From Histomonas meleagridis (taxonomy: Eukaryota; Parabasalia; Tritrichomonadida; Dientamoebidae): a DNA stretch of 64,000 bases. Positions 40,401 to 49,711 of the stretch are shown in pieces; the stretch's first letter is position 1; every line of letters starts with the position of its first letter. A program made the position numbers and the translations under genes. The notes beneath the pieces were generated by a model. It had not been told where the DNA came from. It was given only the letters and a program-made list of their open reading frames with translations, and made no database searches. The DNA is taken from contig WSYJ01000142.1 of assembly GCA_020186115.1 (NCBI GenBank), positions 1 through 64,000 of the forward strand. Reading direction: 5' to 3'.

Positions 40401-41020
40401 TAAATTTCCAAATAGATGATTCGCAAAATTTAAACATTTTTAAACAAGTTTTCCCGTGTTTCGAAAATGAAAATGATCCTGACTTAAAATTCGAAAATGA
40501 TAAGTTCGTAATTTTCTCAGTAAAATTATTGGGTTATCATAAATTCGCTGAAAACACGAACCCTAATGTATTCGCTTCGTTCGTGAGAGCAATGATCATG
40601 AAAATGGACGAAATCACCGGCATCAAACGAGTGTCGATCAGAAACGATTCAATTTTCTTCGTTTACAAATTTGATAAGATTACACCGCAAAACGTTTTGA
40701 TTTCAACGTGTTTTAATTTCGCATCAAATATTAAAAAGGCGGTTAAAAAGATCTCAAAAAGTTATCAGGCGCCGATAGAATGTTCGGTTTTATTTAAAAA
40801 GTGCGAGGCTGCAATAATGAAAAATCATGCAGCTAAATGCGGACAATCTGATTTCTTAAATAACTTCGTGTCGTTCTTGGATGAATGCCATACGCACTTT
40901 AAGTTAAATGCTGTTGGTTTCGTGCCAAGACAAAGATATTCACAAATTCAAAATATGACAAAGATAATGTCATTTAACCTCAAAGGAGGTGGCTCTGCTG
41001 ATATATTCTTATATATTTAA
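37466..41020 (+). CDS. Polytopic adenylate/guanylate cyclase-family protein with degenerate catalytic domain
   Basis: 1184 residues. Topology fits the large trichomonad cyclase family: an N-terminal set of hydrophobic spans (residues ~35-310), a cytoplasmic helical stretch, a span near 475-495, an extracellular segment, further spans near 610-635, 690-710 and 830-855, then a C-terminal cytoplasmic part. Residues ~875-960 look PAS-like. Residues ~1010-1130 follow the cyclase pattern (KFVIFSVKLLGYHKFAEN, then MIMKMDEITGIKRVSIRND, then APIECSVLFKKCEAAIM). The metal-binding aspartates expected at the first strand (FADI-like) and the GD dimerisation hairpin are not present: SVKLLG and IRNDSIFF replace them. 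I infer a pseudocyclase acting in sensing or dimerisation. Stop TAA is followed by A. Confidence 0.72.
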   Translation: MNQQLTNTKPKTKRKIAGLGRISRLMNDINYFLWKHQILNQFFSYLFLFLLIICDFIFTLPQSAKESQSIGFEKSLFLIFIGVNPSPNESTTISSFFAITNLVILIFIIFQLVIILTREISHFIHTKTLSALVFYVMPMYSPIAFIFFSRYYSQLSNYTFLYYLLLFSNVCLLLFFFFVSVFCSISPYPITHIFFTQSTIQSLITIFMFIVSHQILPFVSGSSSIIYISLMLQGIGIMFFCFQQVYMSAVLTVLLQFYQFFSFFTTFARILSSDGSSFQILIVLLIVSFILSIILYVIRIHIRRLKGGYYLLLSKLISGMPDAYQIIRNINFDSIPTLYKRMIVRAIISYEPPELKPVYDSYKRSSHSGLFSELFFLQLLKFVVTLCEGRPNLELIKQKIEKFFTLKKTFWEETYLSNYARLPQISAKIGKLRFLIENRLQVMEEQYPNNNEIEMLYNSIRNEQNSNNISNVYIYLIILILLFGILFLIFPSYFCNNDISTYEQFNRIRLFISSLSISITEFYPNVTIGKYYNESLSNWNVIKNFDIFHNSYNDTIINDLIEEYLNDRISFYENRNYNLTIYDIFKYIFDQNNEFEYNFHSYFDIIKIPEIFFLILFILICVIIFFYITTTYTNKIHKIFYQFQFFSKQKIISYFNIKPIKEIIIPRQFNYVEWETTFYYILKLFILIISFVLIWIFSYEYLKLLSNNVTLFENQSLGYLHSHLGYLSFSELLYFSNQNITFQIIPMSEKTDIHFNYLCQNDDTLGFISYIPKESLYIIVSFLTNSPHDFSITQLKEIVYTFYNNFFENDTPIFYEKLIFTIQFSYILFMMIVVFIFSLFLVITFELYASYIYNEHIILYNEFCNKTQYINMVMPYYLNEDIPLNIIIVTSDKNQIKFSTKMAQRNYGNLKYKTLNQIDFGVIHTIDILKVISELQTTNSIKEFNKIISDDDKSALIIPNYRAKNGFFTLKSFILIEDLNFQIDDSQNLNIFKQVFPCFENENDPDLKFENDKFVIFSVKLLGYHKFAENTNPNVFASFVRAMIMKMDEITGIKRVSIRNDSIFFVYKFDKITPQNVLISTCFNFASNIKKAVKKISKSYQAPIECSVLFKKCEAAIMKNHAAKCGQSDFLNNFVSFLDECHTHFKLNAVGFVPRQRYSQIQNMTKIMSFNLKGGGSADIFLYI

Positions 41021-41209
41021 ATAAATTGTTTGTTTTGTTGTATATTTTGAAATTATCTCATAAGTTAATTTGAAATATTATTAAAAATATATTTTCCTTT
41101 GTTTGCGTTCCAAATTATATTTTTATTGTTAATCATGAATACTTTTAATTTTAATTATATTTGACGTAAATTCTATATTTCCCAATGCAAATTTACAATA
41201 AATTTAATC

Positions 41210-41690
41210 TTTAGCATTAAATTCAATTCCTTCTTGTTCAAGAAGTAATATAACTATTTCACTATGATCATTTCTTGATGCTAACATAAGTGCTGTTTTA
41301 AATAATTTGAAATGTTTAAATCCTTGATCTTGTGTCGATTTTTTTTTTCCTTAAATAGTAATTTAATGATATCTGCATACTTCTTTTCAGTTGCAAACAT
41401 TAATAATGTTTAAAATAAATTAAATAATTTCCAAAAATCATTTTTAAACATTAAATTAATGAATTCAATATTTAATTAACGAAATTTACTGTTCCTTCCA
41501 TTATGGTTGGAATAGGTTCTATTAATAAACTATCCAATTTTCACAGAAACTGTATCAATCTAGATGAAAATATCAGTATCTTTTGCATTAATATCAATTC
41601 CTTCTTGTTCAAGAAGTACTTTAACTATTTTTACATAACTATACATAGATGCAATTGTCATTGCTGTTTCGAATATTTTAAATAATTTCC
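41210..41690 (-). pseudogene. Ankyrin module remnant
   Basis: On the minus strand three ankyrin modules are recognisable: ETAMTIASMYSYVKIVKVLL at about 41670-41580, TLLMFATEKKYADIIKLL at about 41410-41350, and TALMLASRNDHSEIVILLL at about 41300-41220. They are separated by stop-containing spacers like those at 11826-12957. In the first two, TTGGAAATTATTTAA sits with its GG exactly 23 nt before the module. There is no N-terminal DUF3447 part or start, so this is a decayed array. Confidence 0.7.
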
Positions 41691-41904
41691 AAATATTATG
41701 TTGAATTCTAATATTATTATAATAAATTTCGAATATAACAAAAGTTCAAACTCAATTTTAGTTAAAATTTCGATTTACCATTCAACTTTTTTTTTAATTT
41801 TGCAAACTGTTACAAAAGTCACATTTTCTATATGAATTTGAAATTTAGACTTATATTCATCCAAAATTAACACATGATAAACATAAAAATTTAATTGTAT
41901 TTTA

Positions 41905-43362
41905 TTAACATTCGAATTTATATTCCTTATATAATGTGCCAATTTCTTGTAACAATTCGTTAATGTTTTCATCCTTCAACATAAACAAATCATGAATTGC
42001 ATTTTGTAGCTCATCATCTTCGAAATATTCAAGTGAATACCTATAAAACGGATGCGGATCTTTAGTTTGAAGTGCATATTTCCAAGAATGATATAAACTC
42101 TTTAATGAACATGTTATCATTTCGACATCATTTCCTTCAACTAAGTCAATGATATCTTTAAAAGGATTTAATATACTTAACGAATCTAAAATTCGATTAT
42201 CTGAATGTGCTACAATGATTATCATTGAGATGAATCGACTTGAAAGTTTCCTTTGTTGATAAGAACCTTCTTCAATACTCATTTTAACCCAATTAAAAAA
42301 TGATGATTCTAAGATTTGATATATAATTTCATTTGAATGTGCACAAAAATTTGTTATTATATCAACAGATTGAAACTGATCTATTTCTTTATAAATATAT
42401 TTGTTGATATCAAGCAAAATGTTGGTTAAAAAAATTATTATCTTTTTGGAAATTAAAAGCTCTGAAATATTTGGACTTTTTGATAGGATTGTAAAATAAT
42501 TCAGAATATCTCGACGAACGTTTAAAAAATCGTTTGATCCAAAATTTTTTATTAAAAAGTCATAAATTGGACTTCTAACTATAGTTTCTTGGACATGTAG
42601 ATTTGGTATACTTTGTATGAATTGAACGATCTTTGATATTTCTTTCGGAGAAACATAAGGAGATATTTTCTCAATTAAATTTAAAATTCGAAGCCATTCA
42701 TCTTTTGATAGCTCTATTAACCCAGAAAAATACCTAAGCAAATAAAGTACATATGATAGCTGTTCTGGTAAGTTTTCTGTTTGATAAGTAAGGGAAATTA
42801 AAATGTGTGGAAACCCAAATTCAATCATTTGTTGGTAAAAATCAGATGAGTGACTAAAAAGTATATCAAAAAAATCGATTACTGCTAATAAAGGAAGTTT
42901 TTGAATTGAGAATGAAACGAAATTTTGATCAAAAAACATTAATATATCATTCCGATCACATTTAAATAGAGCAGATAAAAAATTATATGCAAGCGGTTGA
43001 ATTGGAGTGTTTTCTAAAAAACACCATTGTTGAATTAAAGTAATTTCTTTTTCTGTTATTTTTTCTGCTAAATTTGGTTTTAATCTTAAAGATAGAATAG
43101 CATCATGAAGTGCATATAAACATGTGTTTGGATCTTCAGAAAAAAGATTTTGAACTGATATTTCAAAAAAAATATCTAAATTATTCTGCTTACCTCGATC
43201 ATATTGGAAAGTTAATTCTTTTTGGATGTCACTTCTGTTTATCCGATTTTGATTAAAAGGATTTATGGATTTTTTTTCATTTTTCATTTGCTGGCACTTT
43301 TTACTTACAACATAATCTTTTTGCCAGTTTGAACTTGCTTCGGAAACAATTTTTGCTCGCAT
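41905..43362 (-). CDS. Armadillo/HEAT-repeat-like protein
   Basis: 485 residues, almost entirely helical. The N-terminal ~60 residues are basic and polar (KKCQQMKNEKKS), then paired helices typical of an ARM/HEAT solenoid follow (LYALHDAILSLRLKPN, PLAYNFLSALFKCDRND, LSYVLYLLRYFSG, RRDILNYFTILSKSPN). The layout, basic leader then ARM-like repeats in ~500 residues, resembles importin-alpha, but a clear IBB arginine cluster and the NLS-binding Trp/Asn ladder are not evident. I call it ARM-like only. It is divergent from the importin-beta-like gene. Confidence 0.6.
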   Translation of the reverse strand: MRAKIVSEASSNWQKDYVVSKKCQQMKNEKKSINPFNQNRINRSDIQKELTFQYDRGKQNNLDIFFEISVQNLFSEDPNTCLYALHDAILSLRLKPNLAEKITEKEITLIQQWCFLENTPIQPLAYNFLSALFKCDRNDILMFFDQNFVSFSIQKLPLLAVIDFFDILFSHSSDFYQQMIEFGFPHILISLTYQTENLPEQLSYVLYLLRYFSGLIELSKDEWLRILNLIEKISPYVSPKEISKIVQFIQSIPNLHVQETIVRSPIYDFLIKNFGSNDFLNVRRDILNYFTILSKSPNISELLISKKIIIFLTNILLDINKYIYKEIDQFQSVDIITNFCAHSNEIIYQILESSFFNWVKMSIEEGSYQQRKLSSRFISMIIIVAHSDNRILDSLSILNPFKDIIDLVEGNDVEMITCSLKSLYHSWKYALQTKDPHPFYRYSLEYFEDDELQNAIHDLFMLKDENINELLQEIGTLYKEYKFEC

Positions 43363-44310
43363 ACGTTGTTTATGGTGATCATTTAAATTGTTCTTTTTTC
43401 CATAATCAATGATTTGATCAAATCAAATTTCCCAAATATCAATAAATAAAATGTTTTTTGAATTAAAAAATTATTTTCTGCCAACTGAGAAAAGTCAAAA
43501 CCATACAAACATATTCTAAATAAATTTATCAAGCGGAATACAATTTAAAATCTGAACTTATTATTATTATTTTTAAAAATATTCTTCAAAAAAATAATAA
43601 TATCCAAGAGCACTAACAAGGCAAATAGAGTAAACGCAAAAATTATATACAAGTCTCAAAAATAACAACATATTCAAAGTTGTATGAATAGTAATGTGTA
43701 CCATGAATATTTGCCTGCTAGTCACTTTTATCTATACGTGAAAACTAATTATTTCTAGTTGTTTTTGAGTTTAATTATCTTGGATAAATATTGATTTTTG
43801 ACTTTGCTTATTCAAACGCGTATTTCAGGGTTAATTTTGTGTAAGCTGAAGTAATGAGTATATGGTTCAATAATAAAAATTATTCTATTACAATTTAAAC
43901 CAATTAGTTGTGATTCCGCATTTGTATTTCATATAAATGTTGATTTTATTTACGATATAACCAATTCTGATAATTAAAAACTTAAATCACTAATTAGTTT
44001 ATGCAAAATTAATTGAACATTTTTGCCCCATCTGACTTCGTCCGCTGAGCGGACCCCCTTTCAATTTCAATACAATTTTTGATCCAGAACTTTGGCAGTT
44101 ATCCAAAATTTATCGCAAACTTAGAATTTTGACAAAATTAATTGTAAAGCATTCAATTTTTGAGAATGGCAAAAAATTTCATAATAAATTCATGACAACA
44201 TTCAAAACGGATTTCCATAATTGGTGTCGTCGTTATATTACTTTTATATCAATTATTTTTTGACACTTATGAAATAACAACTTTTTGAGTAACATCACAA
44301 GGAGGCCAAC
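43363..44310. promoter_or_regulatory. Divergent intergenic region upstream of karyopherin gene
   Basis: GTCCGC at 44040-44045 and GCGGAC at 44049-44054 form a GC stem over TGA, about 255 bp before the ATG at 44311. TCACA at about 44294-44298 fits the TCAYW initiator, some 15 nt before ATG. The remaining sequence is AT-rich without genes. Confidence 0.5.
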
Positions 44311-47241
44311 ATGGAGGAACAGTGTCAAAGCCTCGTGAATTTATTGAGGCAACTTCAGTTATTTGACCAAAATTCGATTAATGATTGCAGCGAAAAACTA
44401 AACGAAATGCATCATCATCCAGAATCAATAGTAATTTTTATTTCAACATATTTCCAATATCAAGAAATTTATATTCAAAAATCAGTACTCATTAACCTCA
44501 TAAAGTGCCTTCATTTTACAATATCAGAGCTCAATAAATCTCAAATTGAATTTATTCAAAAATCTTTAATGCAAATGATAAAGGTTGGAAAAGACAAATA
44601 CACGTTGTCATTTCTCTCAGATATTATTACTCTTGTTCTTAACTTTTGTCATATTGCATGGCCTGAATTAGAAGATTTTTTAATTAATCCAACAGAAATT
44701 ACAGAATTTTATCTTAATGTTTTCAATACTTATCTAACTCTTATACCAAAAGAATTATATAACCCCAAAGTCTTATCCGTTTTATATGATAATATAAAAT
44801 TCGGACTAGAGAATGCTGATTCTGACATACGTTTTGCAGCTTTTTGTCTTTTATCCATTTCATATTTTGTTACTAATTCTATTGAACCATTAACATTTTT
44901 TTATCCACAAATCCACAAATTTTTTGAAGAGATATTCTATGATCCAAATTATGTTCACACGTCCAATTTTTTGACGATTATTACATTTTTCATCATCCAT
45001 AAAATTGATGTTGTTGAGTTATTTTGTCCAACACTTGAAATCATCCAAAACTTGATGCTGCCCAATTTAACGTACACTCAGTGCATTATATTCAAAGATT
45101 ACGTTAACAAACGTCTTCTATCGTATGACCCTGAACCTCAATTGATCATACCTATTTTAGATCGTTTCATTGAGTTAAGTATACGCTTTTTTTCACATGA
45201 GATTGATGAATCCACAAAAAAAACGAATTCATTTTTACCAATTTTAATGAAAATTCCATACACGGAATGTTTAACGATCTGCAAAGAAAAGATAAATATT
45301 CTTTTAACTAATCCATCACCGCCAAATGTTTGCACTGTTTTGTCAATATTATCATCGTTAGCAGTCCGTTGTGGCGAATTTAATGAGTTAATTGATATCT
45401 TTCTTGAATGTTTTAAATACCCAAATATTCAAGTGCGAAATTTTGCATATTCGACATTTACTGAATTAACAGATATAATCTCTAATTCGATTGAGTTACG
45501 ATTTGATGAGCTATGCAAAATTACTATACAAGTATTATTCCAATTATTATATGAAAATCCATATGAACGCGAACAATATTCACTTGTAATCTCATATTCA
45601 TTTATCTCTATTTTAAACTTTGGTAATAATAATTCGGAAGAATTAATTTCAAATGAATTCGAGCTCATTATTTCATATTTAAAAAATGGTACAATTAATG
45701 AACAAATTGCGTTTTTACAAATTTTAGTTTTAATCATTAAACAACGAAATCCAATAACGATTCAACGATTACCATTTACATTTAATTGTATTTCCACGTT
45801 TTTAACAACAGCGCCAAATGAACAATTACGAAGTTCCGCGTGTAATTGTATCTCTTCATTAATACCAATATATCCTAATGAATCAGAAGCATTTGTTCCG
45901 ATAATCTTCAAACTATTTGATACTGAAACCGAAGAAGAAATTACACAACAATTATATATATGTCTTGGTATAATATCGATGACATATAAAGATAAATATA
46001 AAGATTTGATATTATCCAAAATCAACATAATAATTCAACAATTACAAAATGTACAAATCCAAGATTACGCATTACGTACAATAGCTTGTTTAATTAATTC
46101 TTATCAATTGTTGGAATTGATCCCTTACTTTAATGAGGCAATAAAAGTGATATTCGAAAAACATAGTTATCAATCGATTTCTTACTTGTTGCATTCGCTT
46201 GAATTAGTGTTACCAATTATTAATGAAATTAAACAATTCGAAACATTTCAAATAATCGTGGATTGTTTGAAGGTATATTTCGATAACGATCAAGATTTAG
46301 AAATTATCAATGTTTGTATTGATATAATCGTTTTAATTTATGGTTATATATTTATTGACCCAATTTATTTCGCAAATGTTTCATTAAGAACGATAAATAA
46401 TATTTTACAAACTCATGACGAAAACGATAGAAGTGCATTGGATTCATGTTCTGAATTATTGAGGTCAATAATGTTAAACGTAGAAATCCCAGAAATGACA
46501 GAAATTGTCAAAAAAGTCATTGAAATTTCAATGCCACTTTTGGACTCACAAATAGACTATTTAAAAAGTTTCGCTTTTCTGTTGTTGGCAGAGACTCTCA
46601 AAAAGTGGGGTGATATATTACAACCAGAAAATATTGAATACTTAATCAAAAAGTCGATAGAGTCAATTGAAATTGATGAAGCTTCTGTAGCAAATGAAGC
46701 AACATTTATAATGAAAACAATTGTAAGTATACAACCTATGATTGTTATGAATTATAAGGATCTTTCATGGAACGCAGTTATGAAAAGGTTATCATTAAAT
46801 CAAAACAAAACAAGAATCGAAAAATATTTAAATGATAATTTAATATCAGCTGCTGTATCACTTGAAAGAGAATTAAATACATTTCCAATTGAACAATTCA
46901 TAAGTTTTGTTTTGAAGGTGCCTGATATAGATACAGATATTTATGAGTTCGATAACATTTTCGGATTTATTTTTTCCGTATTTGATAATATGCCCAACGA
47001 AATTAAAAGCGAATACGCAAATTTAACAATCAAATTCGTCGCGATGCCATTGAACAAATATCAAGACGAAGGAATCATTAGTAATATAACTTTAGTTAAT
47101 TGTTTGCATGTTGTTAACCAAATACTAAATGATAAAAATGATAAAATCGCTTTCGTAACTTCAATACTTGGACCTGATCAATCTTTGATTGATACTTTTG
47201 TAAGTACATATAAATTCCTGAATTGTTTGTCTGATAGTTAA
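44311..47241 (+). CDS. Importin-beta family karyopherin (HEAT-repeat)
   Basis: 976 residues of alpha-helical repeats, close to the 900-1100 of importin-beta/importin-4/importin-5 proteins. The N-terminus (LVNLLRQLQLFDQNSINDC) resembles the karyopherin start, and repeats such as NADSDIRFAAFCLLSISYF, YPNIQVRNFAYSTFTEL, APNEQLRSSACNCISSLIP and YLKSFAFLLLAETLKKWG follow the HEAT A/B-helix pattern with acidic inter-repeat stretches. Family members carry cargo through nuclear pores under Ran control. I cannot name the orthologue; the tandem acidic repeats lean to IPO4/IPO5. Start is the first ATG, after a TCACA initiator. Confidence 0.8.
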   Translation: MEEQCQSLVNLLRQLQLFDQNSINDCSEKLNEMHHHPESIVIFISTYFQYQEIYIQKSVLINLIKCLHFTISELNKSQIEFIQKSLMQMIKVGKDKYTLSFLSDIITLVLNFCHIAWPELEDFLINPTEITEFYLNVFNTYLTLIPKELYNPKVLSVLYDNIKFGLENADSDIRFAAFCLLSISYFVTNSIEPLTFFYPQIHKFFEEIFYDPNYVHTSNFLTIITFFIIHKIDVVELFCPTLEIIQNLMLPNLTYTQCIIFKDYVNKRLLSYDPEPQLIIPILDRFIELSIRFFSHEIDESTKKTNSFLPILMKIPYTECLTICKEKINILLTNPSPPNVCTVLSILSSLAVRCGEFNELIDIFLECFKYPNIQVRNFAYSTFTELTDIISNSIELRFDELCKITIQVLFQLLYENPYEREQYSLVISYSFISILNFGNNNSEELISNEFELIISYLKNGTINEQIAFLQILVLIIKQRNPITIQRLPFTFNCISTFLTTAPNEQLRSSACNCISSLIPIYPNESEAFVPIIFKLFDTETEEEITQQLYICLGIISMTYKDKYKDLILSKINIIIQQLQNVQIQDYALRTIACLINSYQLLELIPYFNEAIKVIFEKHSYQSISYLLHSLELVLPIINEIKQFETFQIIVDCLKVYFDNDQDLEIINVCIDIIVLIYGYIFIDPIYFANVSLRTINNILQTHDENDRSALDSCSELLRSIMLNVEIPEMTEIVKKVIEISMPLLDSQIDYLKSFAFLLLAETLKKWGDILQPENIEYLIKKSIESIEIDEASVANEATFIMKTIVSIQPMIVMNYKDLSWNAVMKRLSLNQNKTRIEKYLNDNLISAAVSLERELNTFPIEQFISFVLKVPDIDTDIYEFDNIFGFIFSVFDNMPNEIKSEYANLTIKFVAMPLNKYQDEGIISNITLVNCLHVVNQILNDKNDKIAFVTSILGPDQSLIDTFVSTYKFLNCLSDS

Positions 47242-48160
47242 TAAATATATATTTATTGTGATTTTTTTGATTTTATGGAAAAACTAAATTTTAGATAAAG
47301 TGGAGAAAAAAATTCTGAATTAAAGAAGAAGAGAATTTAGAATTTAAATTCAAAATAAGATATCATCTGCATAAAACCAAATAATAAACAGAAAAGCAGA
47401 ACGATTTCCAAATATCCACATTCTTGGAGGATATAACTCTGGGAAATAACGAATTACTATAAGATACCCGTTGTATTTCGGAACTGATTTTCCTGGAAAA
47501 TAATGATTTCAGTAAAATAATGTAGATGCTTTTGTTTTGTATTGTTTTTCATAAATAAAAAGAGAATAAGCATTTTAATGTAGTTTAACTCCTAAAAAGG
47601 GTTTGTCATTGCATGAAAAAAATTATAAAAATTGTTTTTGTTTCTTAAATATGTTCAGGCACAATATATTAATTCAAAAAAGTATTAAAAATAAATTAAT
47701 TTAAATTTAAAATTGTTTTTCATAATAAATATATAAACTGTTTCTATATGGAAGAAAAAATTTATCACACCAACACCAACACCCACTTATAAATGCATCT
47801 TCTGAAATTTTCAAATTTTAATTTGAAATCTCCATGCTAAAAATATGCATATTTTGTTTATTTAGTACGATTTTAATTTCTTTAGAGGGTTGTGGGGTGA
47901 TTTTCATCAACTTGCAAGTTTTGATGTCATTCACTATAAATAAAAACCAATTGTACTACAATCAAAAAGATGTTTCCTGTTCCAATTGAAGTTACTAAGT
48001 TTGGTATTCCAAACTCTATGATGTTTTTCAATAAAGTACAGGAAGAAAATGAATAATCACCATTAAGTGTGAGTGAATTTTAAAGTAAATTTAATATTTC
48101 TGTGTAACTTTTTTGCTGCGCAATTTGAATATCTGTCAAATATCGTTAAAATATATATAT
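47242..48160. other. Gene-poor stretch with a 28-codon ORF
   Basis: A short plus-strand frame 47970-48056 starts MFPVPIEVTKFGIPNSM and ends at a stop after 28 codons. It may be a truncated gene start. The rest is AT-rich and without recognised features. Confidence 0.4.
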
Positions 48161-48254
48161 CAAATTATTAAAACATATTCCAAATTATTAAAACATATTC
48201 CAAATTATTAAAACATATTCCAAATTATTAAAACATATACAAAATTATTAAAAT
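48161..48254. repeat. 20-bp minisatellite in ankyrin spacer
   Basis: Four near-perfect 20-bp units (CAAATTATTAAAACATATTC) at 48161-48240 and a partial fifth. On the minus strand the unit reads TTTGGAATATGTTTTAATAA. It begins directly after the NAK position of the ankyrin pseudogene at 48255 onward. The same unit recurs at 58641-58760 in a paralogue. Confidence 0.95.
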
Positions 48255-49110
48255 GAATAGTTTTTGCATTAACATCAATTTCTTTTTGTTCTAAAACATA
48301 TTTCACGAGTTCAATATTTTCTGATTCAAAATATTTTTTGGAATTTGATTCTTTCGAAGGAAACATTTAACGAGATACAAATTTCCATTTCTTGCTGATT
48401 CGTTTATAATATAATTGTTAATTTTTATTCCTTTTTCTTCCAAAAATGTTAAAATTTCATAATTATCATATAAAATACATTTTCTACCTAATTTTTCTAA
48501 TGTTTTAATTTCAACTATTTTATTTTCATAAATATAATAAAAAATTTCATTTCGATGAAATTCTATTGCTGTTTCATATGCACCTTCAAATGATGAATGA
48601 TTTTGTTCACACAAATGAATAATTTCCACATTTCCACCTGCAATTGCATAGTTTAATGTATTTTCTATATCGGAGCCATTCATAAGTAAATATTTAAAAC
48701 ATTTAACAGATCCAAAAAATGCTGCATAATCAATTAATGTAACATATTCATTATTAATAAATGAACATCTTTCATAAAGTGATGGCTTAATTGTTTGATT
48801 AAAGTCAAAATTTGTTTGTGATGATATTTCTTGAAGTTTTTCTACTTCATCGTTTCGAATTGTTTTTGCAATAGTATTGGGATTATGTCCTCATTTAATA
48901 TACTTCTTAAGAAGTTCAAAATCATTCTTTGAAAGTTTTTCATAATTTTTCAAAAAAATTATTTTCAAATGGATCTCGATATTTATTTTGTTTGTTTTCT
49001 GTTTCTATTTTATAGTGTGCAAAATATTTTGAATTAATATTTTTAGTAATATTTTTATCAACCAAATTTTGTTCAATCATTTTCTCAATTAAATAATATG
49101 ATTCTTTATA
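48255..49110 (-). pseudogene. DUF3447-type ankyrin pseudogene
   Basis: Homologous to the genes at 12958 and 57589. The best-preserved piece is 48303-48683, with ENTLNYAIAGGNVEIIHLC, GAYETAIEFHRNEIFYYIY and NYEILTFLEEKG. Upstream (48684-49110) the block PSLYERCSFI, VTLIDYAAFFGSVKCFKYL and ESYYLIEKMIEQ is recognisable but broken by stops and shifts, and the true N-terminus is missing. The 3' end runs into the 20-bp minisatellite. Confidence 0.8.
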
Positions 49111-49268
49111 GATATACCAATGGGTATTTCACTGATCACAATTATTTTCGTAAATTATTCATAAGATCAAGGTTGTCATAAAGGAAAGCTTAGTGTGTCA
49201 ATAATAAGTCTTAAAGACCATGGTAATAAAATTAAAAATTATAGAAATTCAAAACTCCAAAAATTTAT

Positions 49269-49589
49269 TTACTCTTTGGATGTTGGGCCATATGTACGAA
49301 GTTCATAAGTATCCTTTGCTGTTGAGATAACCCTATAACGTTCATGGAAACCTTGCTTCTGAAGGAACTTACGGGCATAGTAACGAACTGCACGCTTGGA
49401 ATATTTGACATTGCATGTGATATTAATCTTGCTTTCCTTTGCATCAGCTTCGATTGTAACTTTATTTTTAAGATTGTTAACAAGCTTTTGAACCTTCATC
49501 TTCTTTTGGAGGTATTCAACAAAGTCTTGAAGTGAGAAAACCTTGTCTGAGATTGGTGATGCGCAGTCGATCTTGTAAACAGCAGACAT
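49269..49589 (-). CDS. RPL22: 60S ribosomal protein L22 (eL22)
   Basis: 106 residues from the ATG at 49589 (MSAVYKIDC); an in-frame extension upstream lies across the promoter boxes and is not used. Landmarks of eL22: FVEYLQKKMKVQKLVNNL, VTIEADAKESKINITCNV, KYSKRAVRYYARKFL, YRVISTAKDTYELRTY. An RNA-binding protein of the large ribosomal subunit. The stop is TAA followed by A. M5-like CCTTT lies 3 nt before the ATG and an M3-like box further upstream, as in the eS1 gene. Confidence 0.94.
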   Translation of the reverse strand: MSAVYKIDCASPISDKVFSLQDFVEYLQKKMKVQKLVNNLKNKVTIEADAKESKINITCNVKYSKRAVRYYARKFLQKQGFHERYRVISTAKDTYELRTYGPTSKE

Positions 49590-49592
49590 TAA

Positions 49593-49619
49593 AAAGGCCA
49601 CAGCAAACGACCAACGGTT
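49593..49619 (-). promoter_or_regulatory. M3/M5-type core promoter of eL22
   Basis: On the minus strand AACCGTTG (49612-49619) fits the M3 consensus and CCTTT (49593-49597) fits M5, the alternative initiator described in T. vaginalis. They are 14 nt apart. With initiation inside M5 the 5' UTR would be about six to eight bases. No TCAYW initiator is present. Confidence 0.6.
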
Positions 49620-49711
49620 TGATATTGAGAAAGCACTATGAAAAATTTGAAAGGAATGTGATCAAATGATTCGAATAAAAATGAATTTTCTTCAGCCAAT
49701 GCAAAATTGAT

